In this document: positions 40,480-51,790 of the stretch, piece by piece
Position numbering within the stretch: position 1 is the first letter of the stretch
Layout of the letters: each line of letters begins with the position of its first letter
Position numbers and translations under genes: made by a program
Origin: Hippopus hippopus
Lineage: Eukaryota; Mollusca; Bivalvia; Cardiida; Cardiidae
Direction: 5' to 3'
NCBI GenBank assembly: GCA_946811185.2
Contig: OX328102.1
Span: 47,407,619 to 47,471,618 of the forward strand
Length of the DNA: 64,000 nt
The notes under the pieces: model-generated
Database searches by the model: none
The model's input: the letters and a program-made list of their open reading frames with translations, nothing else
What the model was told of the DNA's origin: nothing

Positions 40480-43400
40480 TAAAGGGGCCCACAAATGGGC
40501 CCGCAAAATAAACATGTTCGCATTTAAGACCAATGGCAAATTACTATTTATTCGTACCTAGAAGTGGGTCAAAAGCTAGCGCTGACAAAACAGCTCTAGG
40601 GAAGATCACTTTCTCTTGTTTACAACTGCAAGAGACTCGAACTAAAAGTCAATGAACACCGGATATGCCATTCATATCGTTACTCTTTCGGTGCCATATA
40701 AACCCAACATACACGTTCAGTCAAGAAATATTGCACATATTGATGCAATAAATGGGTCCGCAAATAAGCCAGCAAAAAGTCATGTCCACATTTTAGACCA
40801 ATCACAAATTACTTTTTATTCATTTTAGAGTAATATAAAGAGGTAAGTCAAAAGCCAGCTCAAGTTAACTACTACAAGAGGCTCGAACTGAATATCAGTG
40901 AGCACCAGACATGTCATTCATATCGTTACTCTAATTACCCCCATAACGCCATATAAACCCAACGGACACGCTCATTTTAGAAACATTACCCTCATGGGTG
41001 TCATATATGGGCCCGCAAATGGTCCCCCAGAATAAACACATTCACATTTTAGACCAATCGCAAATTACTATTTATTTATTCTAGACTAACACCAAGAAGT
41101 AGGTTAAAACCAGTTTTTACCGCTACACCAACAAAATAAAAAAGCTTCAGACTTGATCGATTTCTCTTGATTACCACTGCAAGGGGCTCGAGATAGATGT
41201 CACTAAGCACCAAGAGACATGCGATTTATATACTTATATTAATACATATTTATATACCATTACAGCGCCATATATACCCAATAAACACTTTCAGCCAAGA
41301 ATTATTATCCTTATTGGTGCAATAAAAAGGGCCTACAAATGGGCCCGCAGTATGAACATGTCCATATTTTGGACCAATCACAAATTAACATTTGTTCATT
41401 CTAGACTGATACAAAGAAACAGGTCAAAAACTAGCTTCTACAGCTACACCGACACAAAACAAAAACTCCATAGTGATCGATTTCTCTTGTTTACCACTGA
41501 AAGAGGCTCGAACTAATTGTTTCTAAGCACCAAGAGACATGCGATTTTTATACTTACATTAATACATATTTATATACCCTTACAGCACCATATATACCCG
41601 ACAGACACGTTCAGACAAGAATTATTTCATCCTTATTAGGGCAAGAAAAGGGCCCACAAATTGGTCTGTAGATTAATCATGTCCATATTTTTTACCAATC
41701 GCAAATTACTATCTATTCATTCTAGAATACCAAAAAAGTAGGTCAAAAGCCAGCGCCGAAAAAGCACCTCCATGAAAGATCGATTACTCTTGTTTACCAC
41801 TGCAAGAGGCTCGAACTAAATCTCAATGAGCACTAGACATGCCATTCGTATCGTTAACCTTACAGCGCCATTTAAGCCAAACAGACTCGCTCAGTCAAGA
41901 AATACTTATTTACCATATAAATGTCATAAATGGGACCCAAAATGGGCAAGCAGAATACACATGTTCACATTTTAGACCAATCTCAAATTACTATTTATTC
42001 ACTCTAGACCTGTACCTAGAAGTAGGTCAAAAGCTAGCGCCGACAAAACACTTCCAGGGAAGATCAATTTCTCTTCTTTACCACTGCAAGAGGCTCGAAC
42101 TAAATGTCAATGAGCACCATTATACATACCATTCATATCGTTACCCTCACAGCGCCATATATACCCAGCAGACACTTTCAGACAAGAATTATTACCCATC
42201 AAGGTGTCATAAGTTGGACTGCAAATGGGCCCGCACAATAAACATGTCCACATTTTAGACCAATCGCAAATTACTATCTATTCATTCTAGATTAATACCA
42301 AGAAGTAGGTGAAAACCTGCTTCTACATCTACACCAAAAACAAAAAAAAGGTTAAGAGTTGATTGATTTCTCTTGTTTACCACAGCAAGAGGCTCGAACT
42401 AAATGTCACTAAGCACCAAGAGACATGCGATTTATATACTTATATTAATACATATTTATATGCCCTTACAGCGCCATATATATATACCCAACAGACACGT
42501 TCAGACAAGAATTATTACCCTTATTGGGGCAATAAAAGGGCCCACAAATGGGCCCGCAGAGTAAATATGTCCATATTTTGGACCAATATCAAATTACTAT
42601 TTCTTCTTTCTAGACTAATAGAAAGAAGTAGGTCAAATGCAAGCTGATATGGCTACGTTGACAATAACCTTTAACAAAATGTCAATGAGCGCCAGACATG
42701 CCATTTATATCGAGATCGTTACCCTCACAGTGCCATGTAAACCCAACAGACACGTTCATGCAAGAATTATTATCCTTATTGGGGCAATAATTAGGCCTAC
42801 AAATGGTCCTGCAGAATAAATATGTCCACATTTTAAACCAATCGCAGATTACTATTTATTCGTTCTAGAATAATACAAAGAATTAGGTCAAATGCGAGCT
42901 GGTACGGCTACGTCGACAAAAAAACTTCTAGAGAAGATCAATTTCTCTTGTTTATCACTACAAGAGGCTCGAACAAAATTTCAATGACCGCTAGGCCTGT
43001 CATTTATATCGTTACGCTCACAGTGCCATATAAACCAAACAGACATGTTCAAACAAGAATTATTATCCTTATTTGGGCAATAAAAGGGCCTACAAATAGG
43101 CCCGCAGAATAAATATCTCCATATTTTGGACCAATCGCAAATTACTATTCATTCATTCAAGAAAAACACCAAGAAGTAGCGCCAAAAGCTGGCAGCAACA
43201 AAAGACTTCCAGGGAAGATCGATTACTCTTAGTTATCACTGCAAGAGGCTCGAACTAAATGTCAATGAGCACTAGACATGCCATTCGTATTGTTAACCTT
43301 ACAGCGCCACATAAGCCCAACAGACTCGCTCACTCAAGAAATACATGTACTTACTTCCCGCATAAATGTCATAAATGGGACCACAATTGCAAATTACTAT

Positions 43401-43615
43401 TTATTTATTCGAGACTAATTCCAAGAGGTAGGTCAAATGCAAGCTGATACAGCTAATTCGACAAGAAACTTCCAGGGAAGATCGATTACTCTTGTTTACC
43501 ACTGCAAGAGACTCGAACTAAATGTCAATGAGCACTAGACATGCAATTCATCTAATTACTCTTGCAGCGCCTTATAAACCAAACAGACACTTTCAGTTGA
43601 GAAATATATCCCAAA
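40480..43615 (+). repeat. Family T tandem array, right arm
   Basis: About ten units of roughly 260-315 bases. CAAGAGGCTCGAACTAAATG-type landmarks lie near 40627, 40866, 41178, 41494, 41798, 42081, 42378, 42958, 43240 and 43499, with one unit near 42680 retaining only AAAATGTCAATGAGCGCC. Each unit has GCCATATAAACCCAACAGAC, a GGGGCAATAAAAGGGCCC segment and TTAGACCAATCGCAAATTAC. Orientation is opposite to the left array. No conserved reading frame runs through it. Confidence 0.92.
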
Positions 43616-43639
43616 TAATTGTAATTTTAAAGTTGCCAC

Positions 43640-43760
43640 TATCCAGAATGACTCAGAAAAGGGGACAGTGTAGATCAAAAATCAGACTGCACATTGTGCA
43701 GTCTGATCTCTGATCTACACTGTCCGCAAAGGCAACTATAGGTATGAAAGGCCCTTAAAG
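43640..43760 (+). mobile_element. Family B right part
   Basis: GGACAGTGTAGATCAAAAAT, hairpin CAGACTGCACATTGTGCAGT, CTGATCTACACTGTCCGCAA. The loop is shortened relative to other copies. Confidence 0.8.
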
Positions 43761-43822
43761 GTTAAAGTCATTGCATTCTTAAACCTATTTGCAGCACTTG
43801 TGACTTTATTGGTCTGGGTTAA

Positions 43823-45510
43823 CCCTTTATAGAACTCTTGTCCGGACGACAAAATTTTAGACTTGTCGAAATTGAAAGCCTTTGCAGGCGACAAACGAAA
43901 TGCTGTTTAAAACATGAATTTCGTCTGTGGACGGGTAGAAAACATTGAGTAATAAGCAGAAAATGTTCACTGTAAGAAGCATTTTCTCGTTTTCTTACCA
44001 TATTTTTTAAAGCCGTCTTCGTCAAGTTCGTTAAAAATTGGGATTGTTTGGTATAGGGTGAAACGACCCTGGGGTAGAGAACTTTTGAAAGCATTGTCGA
44101 AAAAGGAGAAAAATCCATGTACCACTATTCGTTCCTTTTCCGACATTTTTCCCATCCGTGCAATGACAAGTTCCATCGTTTGTGCTACATATAAACTAAC
44201 ATCTGCATAAGCTTTCAATATGTTCAGGTCAAAAATTAAGACTCCTGGTAAAGCATTAACTCTTCACAAAACGACAAAATTTCAGACTCCTCTAAATTGA
44301 AAGCACTTGCAGACGAAAAAATAAATGTCACCAAAATCATTGGATTTGTCTTTGTAAGGGTAGAAAACATTGTGGGAAAAGGAGAAAATGCTGGTAGCCA
44401 GCATTTGCTCCTTTTTCCACAACATTTTCAAAAGTTGTCTTTCTCAAAAACCGTTAAAACACAAGATTGTTTGGTAATTGATTAAACACCTTTCCTGTCA
44501 ACTCAGCTTACCTCCTGCCGATAACTTTCGTTATTTAGAACCGCAATCCTCAACTCAACTTACTTCCTGCAGACAGTTTCCATCATTTTGAGCTATAATT
44601 AAATCTTCACTAGACGACTTTCGTTGGAGTGTCTTTGGGCAAGACGCTTCTAGGGCCTAGCTTAGCACTAGTGCAACCCATGTCATATATCAGTCAGTAA
44701 TTTGTCGCCGCGATATGAATAAAACAATTTTGAAAGCGGCCTAAAACGCAATTCAATCAATGACCAGAAAACAAAGTGTTAGATTTGTCCAAATTTGAAA
44801 GCATTTGCAGACGACAAAATCGAATTTGGAATTAATGATCAGAAATATATCTTTGGAAGTTAAGAAAAAAAACATTGTGGGAATAGGAGAAAATGCTGGT
44901 TACCAGCATTTTCTCCTTTTCTCACTGTGTTTTCGAAAACATTCTTGCTAAGGGTCGTTCAAACTTGGGTAATTTGTCGTCTGCAATTGCTTTTCAATAT
45001 TGATGAATCTGGTGGTGAAGCGTCACGCATTATCAGACGACAAAATTTCAGGCTGGTCCAAATTGAAAGCATTTGCAGACGACAAATTGAGGGTAGCCCA
45101 TATGACGAAATTTGTCCTTGATAAGTTTAAAAAAAAAACGGTGTGAGAAAGAGAAAATGCTGGTTATCTCTCCTTTTACAACAATGTTTTAAAAAAAGCA
45201 AAAAGTCTTACTAAGGATCGTTTCAACTTAGATAATTTGTCGTCTGTAAACGCTTTCAATATTGACTAGTATGGGAAAGCGTGAACCCATTATCTGACGA
45301 CAAAATGTAAGACTGGTCTAAATTCAAAGCATTTGCAGACGACAAAATAAACATGACTCAAAAATTGAAATTTGTTTTGGAAAGGATAGAAAACATTGTG
45401 GGAAAAGAAGAAAATGATGGTAATCCAGCATTTTCTCCTTTTGCTGCAATGTTTTCAAAAGCTGTCTTTCTCAGGGTCTTTAAAAAGTCGGCATTGTGAG
45501 GTAAAACGGT
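43823..45510. mobile_element. Cluster of about six family A MITEs
   Basis: Hairpins or their remnants lie near 43965, 44110, 44388, 44890, 45160 and 45415, each flanked by GCAGACGAC-type motifs. The copies at 44265-44485 (TGGTAGCCAGCA centre) and 44770-44960 (TGGTTACCAGCA centre) are the clearest. A SINE-2 3' fragment lies at 44640-44760. The last copy is cut at its right end by the mariner element. Confidence 0.8.
44640..44760 (+). mobile_element. SINE-2 3' part
   Basis: CAAGACGCTTCTAGGGCCTA, GTCGCCGCGATATGAATAAA, AATTTTGAAAGCGGCCTAAA and CAATTCAATCAATGA. Confidence 0.75.
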
Positions 45511-45511
45511 A

Positions 45512-46838
45512 TGAGCGCTGTTCGATATGTAATGTGTATTGTACCACAGCACGATAACGCTTTGCACGATTTCGTGGATGATTTCGTGAATAGCTCTATT
45601 CAATACCTTTCCAACGGTATAAACACGAGCCTTCAGCTCCACATAGTTGTAAACTTATAGTCATTTCAATAGAGCTAGTCGTTGACCACTGTTGTAAAAA
45701 TGGTTGGTAAACGGATTAAAAATATTGAAGAAATTAGAGCTTATATAAAAGTTCGCACAAAACTCGGTCATTCGGTAATGCAGATTTTTACTGAATTGGG
45801 GGAAGTTTATGGGTCTGATAAGGTACCTTATGAGACAGTTCGTAGTTGGAGATGGAAATTTCTAACTGGCACAGAGTCCGTCAAAGATGCAGCAAAATCT
45901 GGCCGACCTGTGACTTGAACAGGCAAGGCAAATGTCTCAAAAGTCAGGGAAATAATTGAAAGTGATGGCAGATACACGATTCGTGATATTGCCAACACTG
46001 TTGGCATATCGCTATCGCGGGTGCATTTCATTTTGAAGCGTATTTTGAAAGTACGAAAGATTTCTGCCAGATGGATACCTCGTATATTGACAGATGACCA
46101 AAAACGGGTACGAGTACAAACCGCTAAGCAATTGCTCAAAATGTTTCCCAAATTCAATCAAAGACAATTTGCAAACATTGTTACTGGTGACGAAACATGG
46201 GTTCACTATTTCGAACCAGTAAGAAAAATTGGAAACAAAATATGGCTAACTAAACACGGTAGAACACCTGTAGTTGCCAAAAGAAGCACAAGCACAAAGA
46301 AGGTTCTTTATTGCATATTCTTCTCATGTGATGGTATAGCCGTACAAATTCCGGTGCCGAAGGGCAAAAGTGTTACAGGTCGGTATTACCGAGATGTTAT
46401 ACTAAAAAAGGTCAAGAAATATTATCATAAACGACGCCCTGTGTCAGGATTTAGGCATGTTCGTCTACTTCATGATAATGCTCCATCACATACATCTGAG
46501 CTTGTGAAGCAATTTTTGAAGTCGGAGAAGGTTACCGTCTTGCCACACCCACCATACTCTCCAGATCTAGCCCCATGCGACCTTTTCCTTTTTCCAAAAC
46601 TTAAAAAAGTTCTTATCTGGTCGTCGTTACAAGTCCCGACAAGCCCTTGGCTCAGCCATCAGTCAGGTCTACCTAAATCAGCGTACCGTGACGCATTTCA
46701 GAAATGGATTCAGAGATTGAAATTATGTATTTCAAACCGCGGAGAATAATTTGAACGGATGTAATGTTCATTTCACTATTTGAGTCGAATGCTTTTGAGA
46801 TATCGTACAATAACACATTACATATCGAACAACCCTCG
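45512..46838 (+). mobile_element. Mariner element, complete ends, 1327 bp
   Basis: It is flanked by TA at 45510-45511 and 46839-46840. The left end TGAGCGCTGTTCGATATGTA and right end ACATATCGAACAACCCTCG are inverted repeats of about 28 bp with a few mismatches, continuing through ATGTGTATTGTAC / GTACAATAACACAT. Length and TA flanks fit Tc1/mariner. The left flank is GCATTGTGAGGTAAAACGG, the right end of a family A MITE. Confidence 0.95.
45682..46749 (+). pseudogene. Mariner transposase, disrupted
   Basis: It would have encoded a DDE/D transposase that cuts and pastes the element at TA. The N-terminal helix-turn-helix DNA-binding part is at 45682-45915 (KVPYETVRSWRWKF, SGRPVT). A single in-frame TGA at 45916-45918 stops it. 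The same frame continues past the stop through GRYTIRDIANTVGISLSRVH to IANIVTGDETW-like sequence (first Asp at 46189-46191), LLHDNAPSHTS (second Asp) and PYSPDLAPCD (third Asp). The second and third Asp are separated by 34 residues, the D,D34D signature of mariner. Near 46617-46670 the family-typical RRYKSRQALGSAISQ segment is readable only in the +1 frame, so two opposite small indels flank it. The end KSAYRDAFQKWIQRLKLCIS is in frame again. Not functional as it stands. Confidence 0.95.
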
Positions 46839-46840
46839 TA

Positions 46841-47152
46841 TACTCATTTACTTCTAAAAACAAATTTAAAGCAGACGACATAGACAACATAATGTTCAGA
46901 TAAAGTTAATCAAAATGAATAAATGGTGGATCTACATGAATTCCAAGTGAAAACTCTCTTGCAAAAAAGACAAATTGCGTATCAAGAACATAATTTCGAC
47001 TTTGTCACAATAATCTTTCAAAAGTGGTCCTGCCGTGCGACCAATAAAATTTTGTTCGCGTGGTAATCTAATAAGAAAATTGAAACTGTCAGCTGACATT
47101 TTAAATTCCTAATTAACATTTACTTTATTTTGCAAGTCTTGCAATAGGCATG
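46841..47152. other. No recognisable feature
   Basis: Apart from GCAGACGACATAG near 46872, a family A trace, nothing can be assigned. Confidence 0.45.
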
Positions 47153-47470
47153 GCGTGCCTGGTAGCTTAGTAGGTTACGTAAAGGGTTTTAAAACCAAAC
47201 GGACGCTGGTGCGATTCCCCAGCTTGGCCAGTTTGATGTGCCTTGAAAATGGATAGTGCTGATGCGTCGTGCCTATACCGGACCGTCGCCGCAATGATAC
47301 ACCAAAAACAATGCGGCGACGAGTAGGAAGGCACCGCAGTGAGTACATAAGCTCTGGACGTGAGTCTGAAAGGAGCCGCCGTGCGTGCAGATTTTAGTGG
47401 TATTAACATATATTTGGTTGATAATAGTCAGGATTTATTCCTCTGTAACTGCTGATCATTGTTTTAAAGG
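47153..47470 (+). mobile_element. SINE-1-like head and body split by ~185 bp
   Basis: The head is TGCCTGGTAGCTTAGTAGGT with B-box-like GGTGCGATTCCCC near 47209-47221. SINE-1 body sequence resumes only at about 47421 (GATAATAGTCAGGATTTATT, CTGTAACTGCTGATCATTGT). The piece between contains the hairpin CGTCGCCGCA / TGCGGCGACG near 47283-47322. Confidence 0.55.
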
Positions 47471-47994
47471 TGGGTATTTAGATTTTTCACATCTCACCAA
47501 ATTAAAAAATATATATATCACTGAAATTTATATGAAAAAAACAATACAAATCATCAATAATTAAGAATCATAAAATTACAAAAAAAAATGTTTTTGATTG
47601 TGTTCCCTTAAAAGGCTACGTGGCCTCTTAAGGTATTTTTAGATTTCGCACCAAAAATCAAAAAAGCATTGTGAGAATGTCAAGTGACTGGCACGTGACT
47701 AATGACGCTTAAATTCCATAACATAACAAACATGTAATTATTTACCATAATGTCTTCTTCGGACGCTATGTTTGAAGCTTTGTCTGTGTATTTCCGGTAT
47801 GTAAATGAGCGAGTTGCTCATGTAAAAATAGAACGTGTTTCCCGTCGGTGTCGACCTGGGCCGTAGTAAATCTCTAATTTCTCTTGTTGTCGGACGGTTT
47901 TCGACTACTGGGGTTTTATGAATGAAAATTAAAAGGCTTTGGGAGTATAAGGATGATTTTTTTGTATTTTTGTAAAATTTTAGTCCCAAAATCT
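47471..47994. other. No recognisable feature
   Basis: AT-rich; the 83-codon - frame at 47738-47989 shows no domain. Confidence 0.5.
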
Positions 47995-48165
47995 GAAGGG
48001 CAACCTTTAACTAAGGCCATATTGAAAAGCAGCCAGTAGTTTGGGAAGAATATTGTGCAAAGCACTGGTAATAGAAACTTCAGGAAAGAATGGATAGCTG
48101 CACTGGCCGCCGCGATATGACTGAAATGATGTCAGAAAGCAGCGTTAAAACATGCAAACAAACAA
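47995..48165 (+). mobile_element. SINE-1 3' half
   Basis: AAAAGCAGCCAGTAGTTTGG, AGAATATTGTGCAAAGCACT, CTGCACTGGCCGCCGCGATA and CAAACAAACAAA tail. Confidence 0.85.
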
Positions 48166-48237
48166 ACAAAACAGTTGGATATATTCGCTTATTCAGTCGT
48201 TAGAAAAAAAAAAAACAGTGAATATCTATTTCAATGG

Positions 48238-48460
48238 GTCCTGCGTGGCTCAGTGATAAGGTTTATGCCTAGTACATGCACTCGTTACTTGGAGGCTCCG
48301 TGTTCGATCTTCACTCAAAGCTATGGGTTTTTCGTGGAACACTCCTTTTGTAAAGCACTTCAGATCCCGAGCCTACTTCTGGTGAAATCCAGGAGGTGTA
48401 TGAATTAATGGTATGACTAAAATAATGTTGAAAGCGGCGCGAATCCCTATTCAATCAATA
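48238..48460 (+). mobile_element. SINE-2
   Basis: Head TCCTGCGTGGCTCAGTGATA with a worn B box CCGTGTTCGATCTTC, body TTTTTCGTGGAACACTCCTT, tail AAAATAATGTTGAAAGCGGC and ATTCAATCAATAAA. Confidence 0.9.
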
Positions 48461-48574
48461 AATACTACCTACATCAAGGCACGTCAGAATTTCTCCAAAG
48501 ACACAGGACTATGTAGTTCCCAAATCCGACTACAAGTTCTGTATATACTAATTTTGATTTAAATTTATTTTACC

Positions 48575-48975
48575 AAAAGACAAAATTTTAGACTTGTCCA
48601 AATTGATAGCATTTGCAGACGACAAAATAAATGTCCCTCAAAAATTGATTTTTTTTTTTTTTTTTTTTGGGGGGGGGGATAGAAAGCATTGTGAGAGAAG
48701 GAGAAAATGCAGCATTTTCTCCTTTTCCCACAATGTATTAAAAACGCTACTCCCTCAGGGTCGTTTAAAGTCGTCATTGTGTGGTAAAGGGTTAAATTAA
48801 ATTTACCAGAAAACAAGATACTAGACTCGTCCAAATTCAAAGCATTCGCAGACGACAAATTCAATGTTAATTGAATGATGTGTTTTGTCTTTGGACGGGA
48901 TAAGAAGAATTATGGGAAAGGAAGAAAATGCTGGTTACCAGCATTTTTTCTTTTACCAACAATGTTTGGAAGGAG
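48575..48975 (+). mobile_element. Two family A MITEs
   Basis: The first (48575-48796) has ACCAAAAGACAAAATTTTAG, a T run then G run, and a collapsed hairpin GGAGAAAATGCAGCATTTTC that lost TGGTTACC from the centre. The second (48800-48970) has AAACAAGATACTAGACTCGT and GGAAGAAAATGCTGGTTACC. Confidence 0.85.
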
Positions 48976-49027
48976 GTTTACCCCGCTGTTATAGTTCCCA
49001 CATCACGCGTGCATGTATATACTTGTT

Positions 49028-49505
49028 TTTGAAGCCTACTATCTTTATATAGGCCAGATTTTTGCTTCCGGCAGGTTTTGCCTGGATACGCGTGTAAACA
49101 AAACCAGTTTCGTACACTAACAAAATAGGTCTGCTAATGATATTCAAATAAAGCAGTTCAACTTGATAATGCATGTTCTCTGAAAAAATTAAAACATCAT
49201 GTTTTAGTTGTCTTTTTAATTTAAGATAAAAAAAGATTTTCAGCTTAAATAAAACAAAAACCGTGTCCTGTTTAATACCTCTCCACCATCTGGCACATTT
49301 ATACAATAACATACCTCGTTGCAGGAGAACTCGGACCCTGGTGAAGTCGTACCCTAATCTCAAGGGTAAGAGTTCTCTAGAGAACTTTCCGTTTTGATTT
49401 ATATTAGTTTACCAGGAAAAAAAATCATAGTACACACCAATTAGTAGCATGTATTCGGAACCAGAAAACAAATCCGCTGCCTTCAGTGCGTTAGCGCTTT
49501 GATTT
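49028..49505 (-). repeat. Family J dispersed repeat, inverted copy
   Basis: TTTTGCTTCCGGCAGGTTTT near its start and GCCTTCAGTGCGTTAGCGCT at its end match 27106-27520 inverted. AGAACTCGGACCCTGGTGAA lies where the other copy has its GGGTACGAGTTCTCC pair. Confidence 0.8.
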
Positions 49506-49509
49506 CAAA

Positions 49510-50095
49510 AGGTTTCTTTCTCGGGGTCTTTAAAAGTCTGGGTTGTGTGGGAAAGGTATTATTTATTCTCCCGAAAAAAAGCACTTGTACTTTACTGGAC
49601 GAAAAAATTGTCGACTGATCCAAATTGAAAGAATTTGCAGATGACAAATTAAATCTGACTGAAATGATGGCAGTTTGTCTTTGAAATGGAAGAAAACATT
49701 ACGGGAATAGATGAAAATGATGTTACCAGCACTTTCTCCTTTTCCGACAATGTTTTCAAAAGGTTTCATGTTCAGGGTCGTAAAAAGTCTGAACTGTGTG
49801 ATAAAAGTTTTAATCTATTCTTTCCCCCAAAAATAAGAAGGTAAACTGATTTGTAGCACATTAACTTTACCAGACTTAAGAAATTTAGACTATTCCAAAA
49901 AGAAAGAACTCGCAGATGACAAATTTAACCTAGCTAAAATGATGGGATTTGTCTCTGATATAGAAGAAAAAACATTATGGGAAAAGAAGAAAATGCTGGT
50001 TGCCAGCATTTTCTTCTCTTCCCACAATGTTTTCAAAACATTTCAAATACCTTGGGATCGTTAAAACTCGGATTTGTCTGGTACAGGGTTTTATG
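49510..50095 (+). mobile_element. Family A copies: fragment plus two near-complete
   Basis: A right-end fragment at 49510-49556 is followed by a copy at 49560-49812 (worn hairpin) and a copy at 49865-50093. The last has GGGAAAAGAAGAAAATGCTG / CAGCATTTTCTTCTCTTCCC, where GAAGAA matches TTCTTC in the opposite arm instead of the common GGAGAA/TTCTCC. Confidence 0.85.
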
Positions 50096-51064
50096 CATGA
50101 AAAATGAATTTCACAGAGAAAAAAGTAGAATTGCGTCGTTATTATCTATAATTTGATACCTTAATTTCCTTTTTGTCTGCACTTATTTTTCATTATTGTA
50201 CTACGGTTCGCCAAAAGCTAGACAATGAAGTTTCTTTATGAAACAAGAGGGTCATGATGGCCCTGAAGTCGCTCCCCTGAGCCTTTTGACCAAATGTGAC
50301 CCATTTCCAATCTCTTCCGAGATATCATGACAAACATTCCACCAAGCTTTCATTAGTATTGGACTGAAAATTTGGCCTCTAGCGTGTATACAAGCTTTTT
50401 TAGAATTTGTCTCAGTGACCTACTTTTTAGCCCAACATAGCCTATTTTCCAACTTGTTGTAAAAAAAAGATTCTGACCACCTTTCATGGGTATTTGGACA
50501 GAAAATGGTGCCTCTAGAGTGTACACAATGGTTTTTTCAATGATTGGACCTGGCGACCCATTTTCAATCTTATCTTATTAATTTATCATCAAGAAAAACA
50601 TTCTAACGTTCAAAAGTATTGGACAGAAAATGTTGCCTCAAGGGCACAAGCTATTTTAAAGATTTGACCAGGTGACCTAGTTTTTGACCCGATGTGACCC
50701 ATTTTCGATCTCATGTGATATATCGTCAAGACAAACATTTTGACCAACTTTCATGGGTATTGGACTGAAAATGTGACCTCTAGAGTGTACAATTTTTTTT
50801 CAAAGATTTGACCTAGTAACCTACAGTAGTTTTTGACCCTGACTTGACCTGTTTTTAAACTCATCCTAACTACTTTCTGACCAAATTTCAGGAGTACTGG
50901 ACTGAAAATTGGGCCTCTGAAGTATACACAAGATTTTCCAAAGATTTGACTAAGTGACCAAGTTTATCACCCACCGTGACCCATTTTCAAATTCATCAGA
51001 GATGTTATCAAAACAATTATTCTGACCAACTTTCAAGAGAACTGGACTGATAATGTGGCCTCTA

Positions 51065-51270
51065 GATTGATTGACTGAATAGTGTTTTATGCCAATTTCA
51101 ACATTATTTCAGTCATATCACAGCAGCAGTTCACATATTCATGTAATTCCTGGGTTTCACCAGTACTAGGCTAGGGCTCGGAATGTCTTGCCCAAGGACA
51201 CTCCCACGAAAAGCTTAATGGATCCAGTGGGTCACAAGTCCTACACTTTACCACAGAGCCACGTAGGAGA
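51065..51270 (-). mobile_element. SINE-2 inside the minisatellite
   Basis: TTTCAACATTATTTCAGTCA, GTTTCACCAGTACTAGGCTA, ACTCCCACGAAAAGCTTAAT and head CCACAGAGCCACGTAGGA. The minisatellite phrase TGTGGCCTCTAGA occurs on both sides (51053 and 51271), so it may be duplicated flank. Confidence 0.92.
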
Positions 51271-51756
51271 CCTGTGGCCTCTAGAGTGTACACAAAGTTT
51301 TTCAACGATTTGATCCTGTGACCTATTTTTGACCGAGCATGACCTATTTGGGAAGTCGTTTGAGATATCATCAAGACAAACATTCTGACCAAGTTTCATT
51401 AGTATTGTAGTTTGGACTGAAAATGTAGCCTCTAGAGTGTACAGGTTTTCAAAGATATGACCCAGTGACCTGGTTTTTGACCCAATATGGCCTATTTTCG
51501 AATCTGTCCGAGATATCATCAAGACAGCCATTTTGACCAAGTGTCATGAGCTTTCAAGTAAAAATGTGGCCTCTAGAGCGTACACAAAGTATTTCAAAGA
51601 ATTGACCCAGTGACCTACTTCGAGACATCATCAAGACAAATACTCTGACCAAGTTTCATGAGTATCGGACTAAAAATGTTGTCCCTAGAGCGTGCACATA
51701 GTAAAAGTTGACGACGCACAACGGACACAGCACGAAGTACATAGCACGATCACAAC

Positions 51757-51790
51757 AGCTCACCTTGAGCAATTCGTGCTCAGGTGAGCT
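51757..51790. repeat. Terminal hairpin of the minisatellite element
   Basis: AGCTCACCTTGAGCA and TGCTCAGGTGAGCT pair with one bulged T around ATTCG, followed by AAAAG. Confidence 0.85.

Noticed and set aside
40480..43615. CRISPR-like array of regularly spaced repeats
   Set aside because: Units are ~300 bp, diverged along their full length without unique spacers; this is a eukaryotic tandem repeat.
45828..46157. 109-codon - frame
   Set aside because: Antisense shadow of the mariner transposase.
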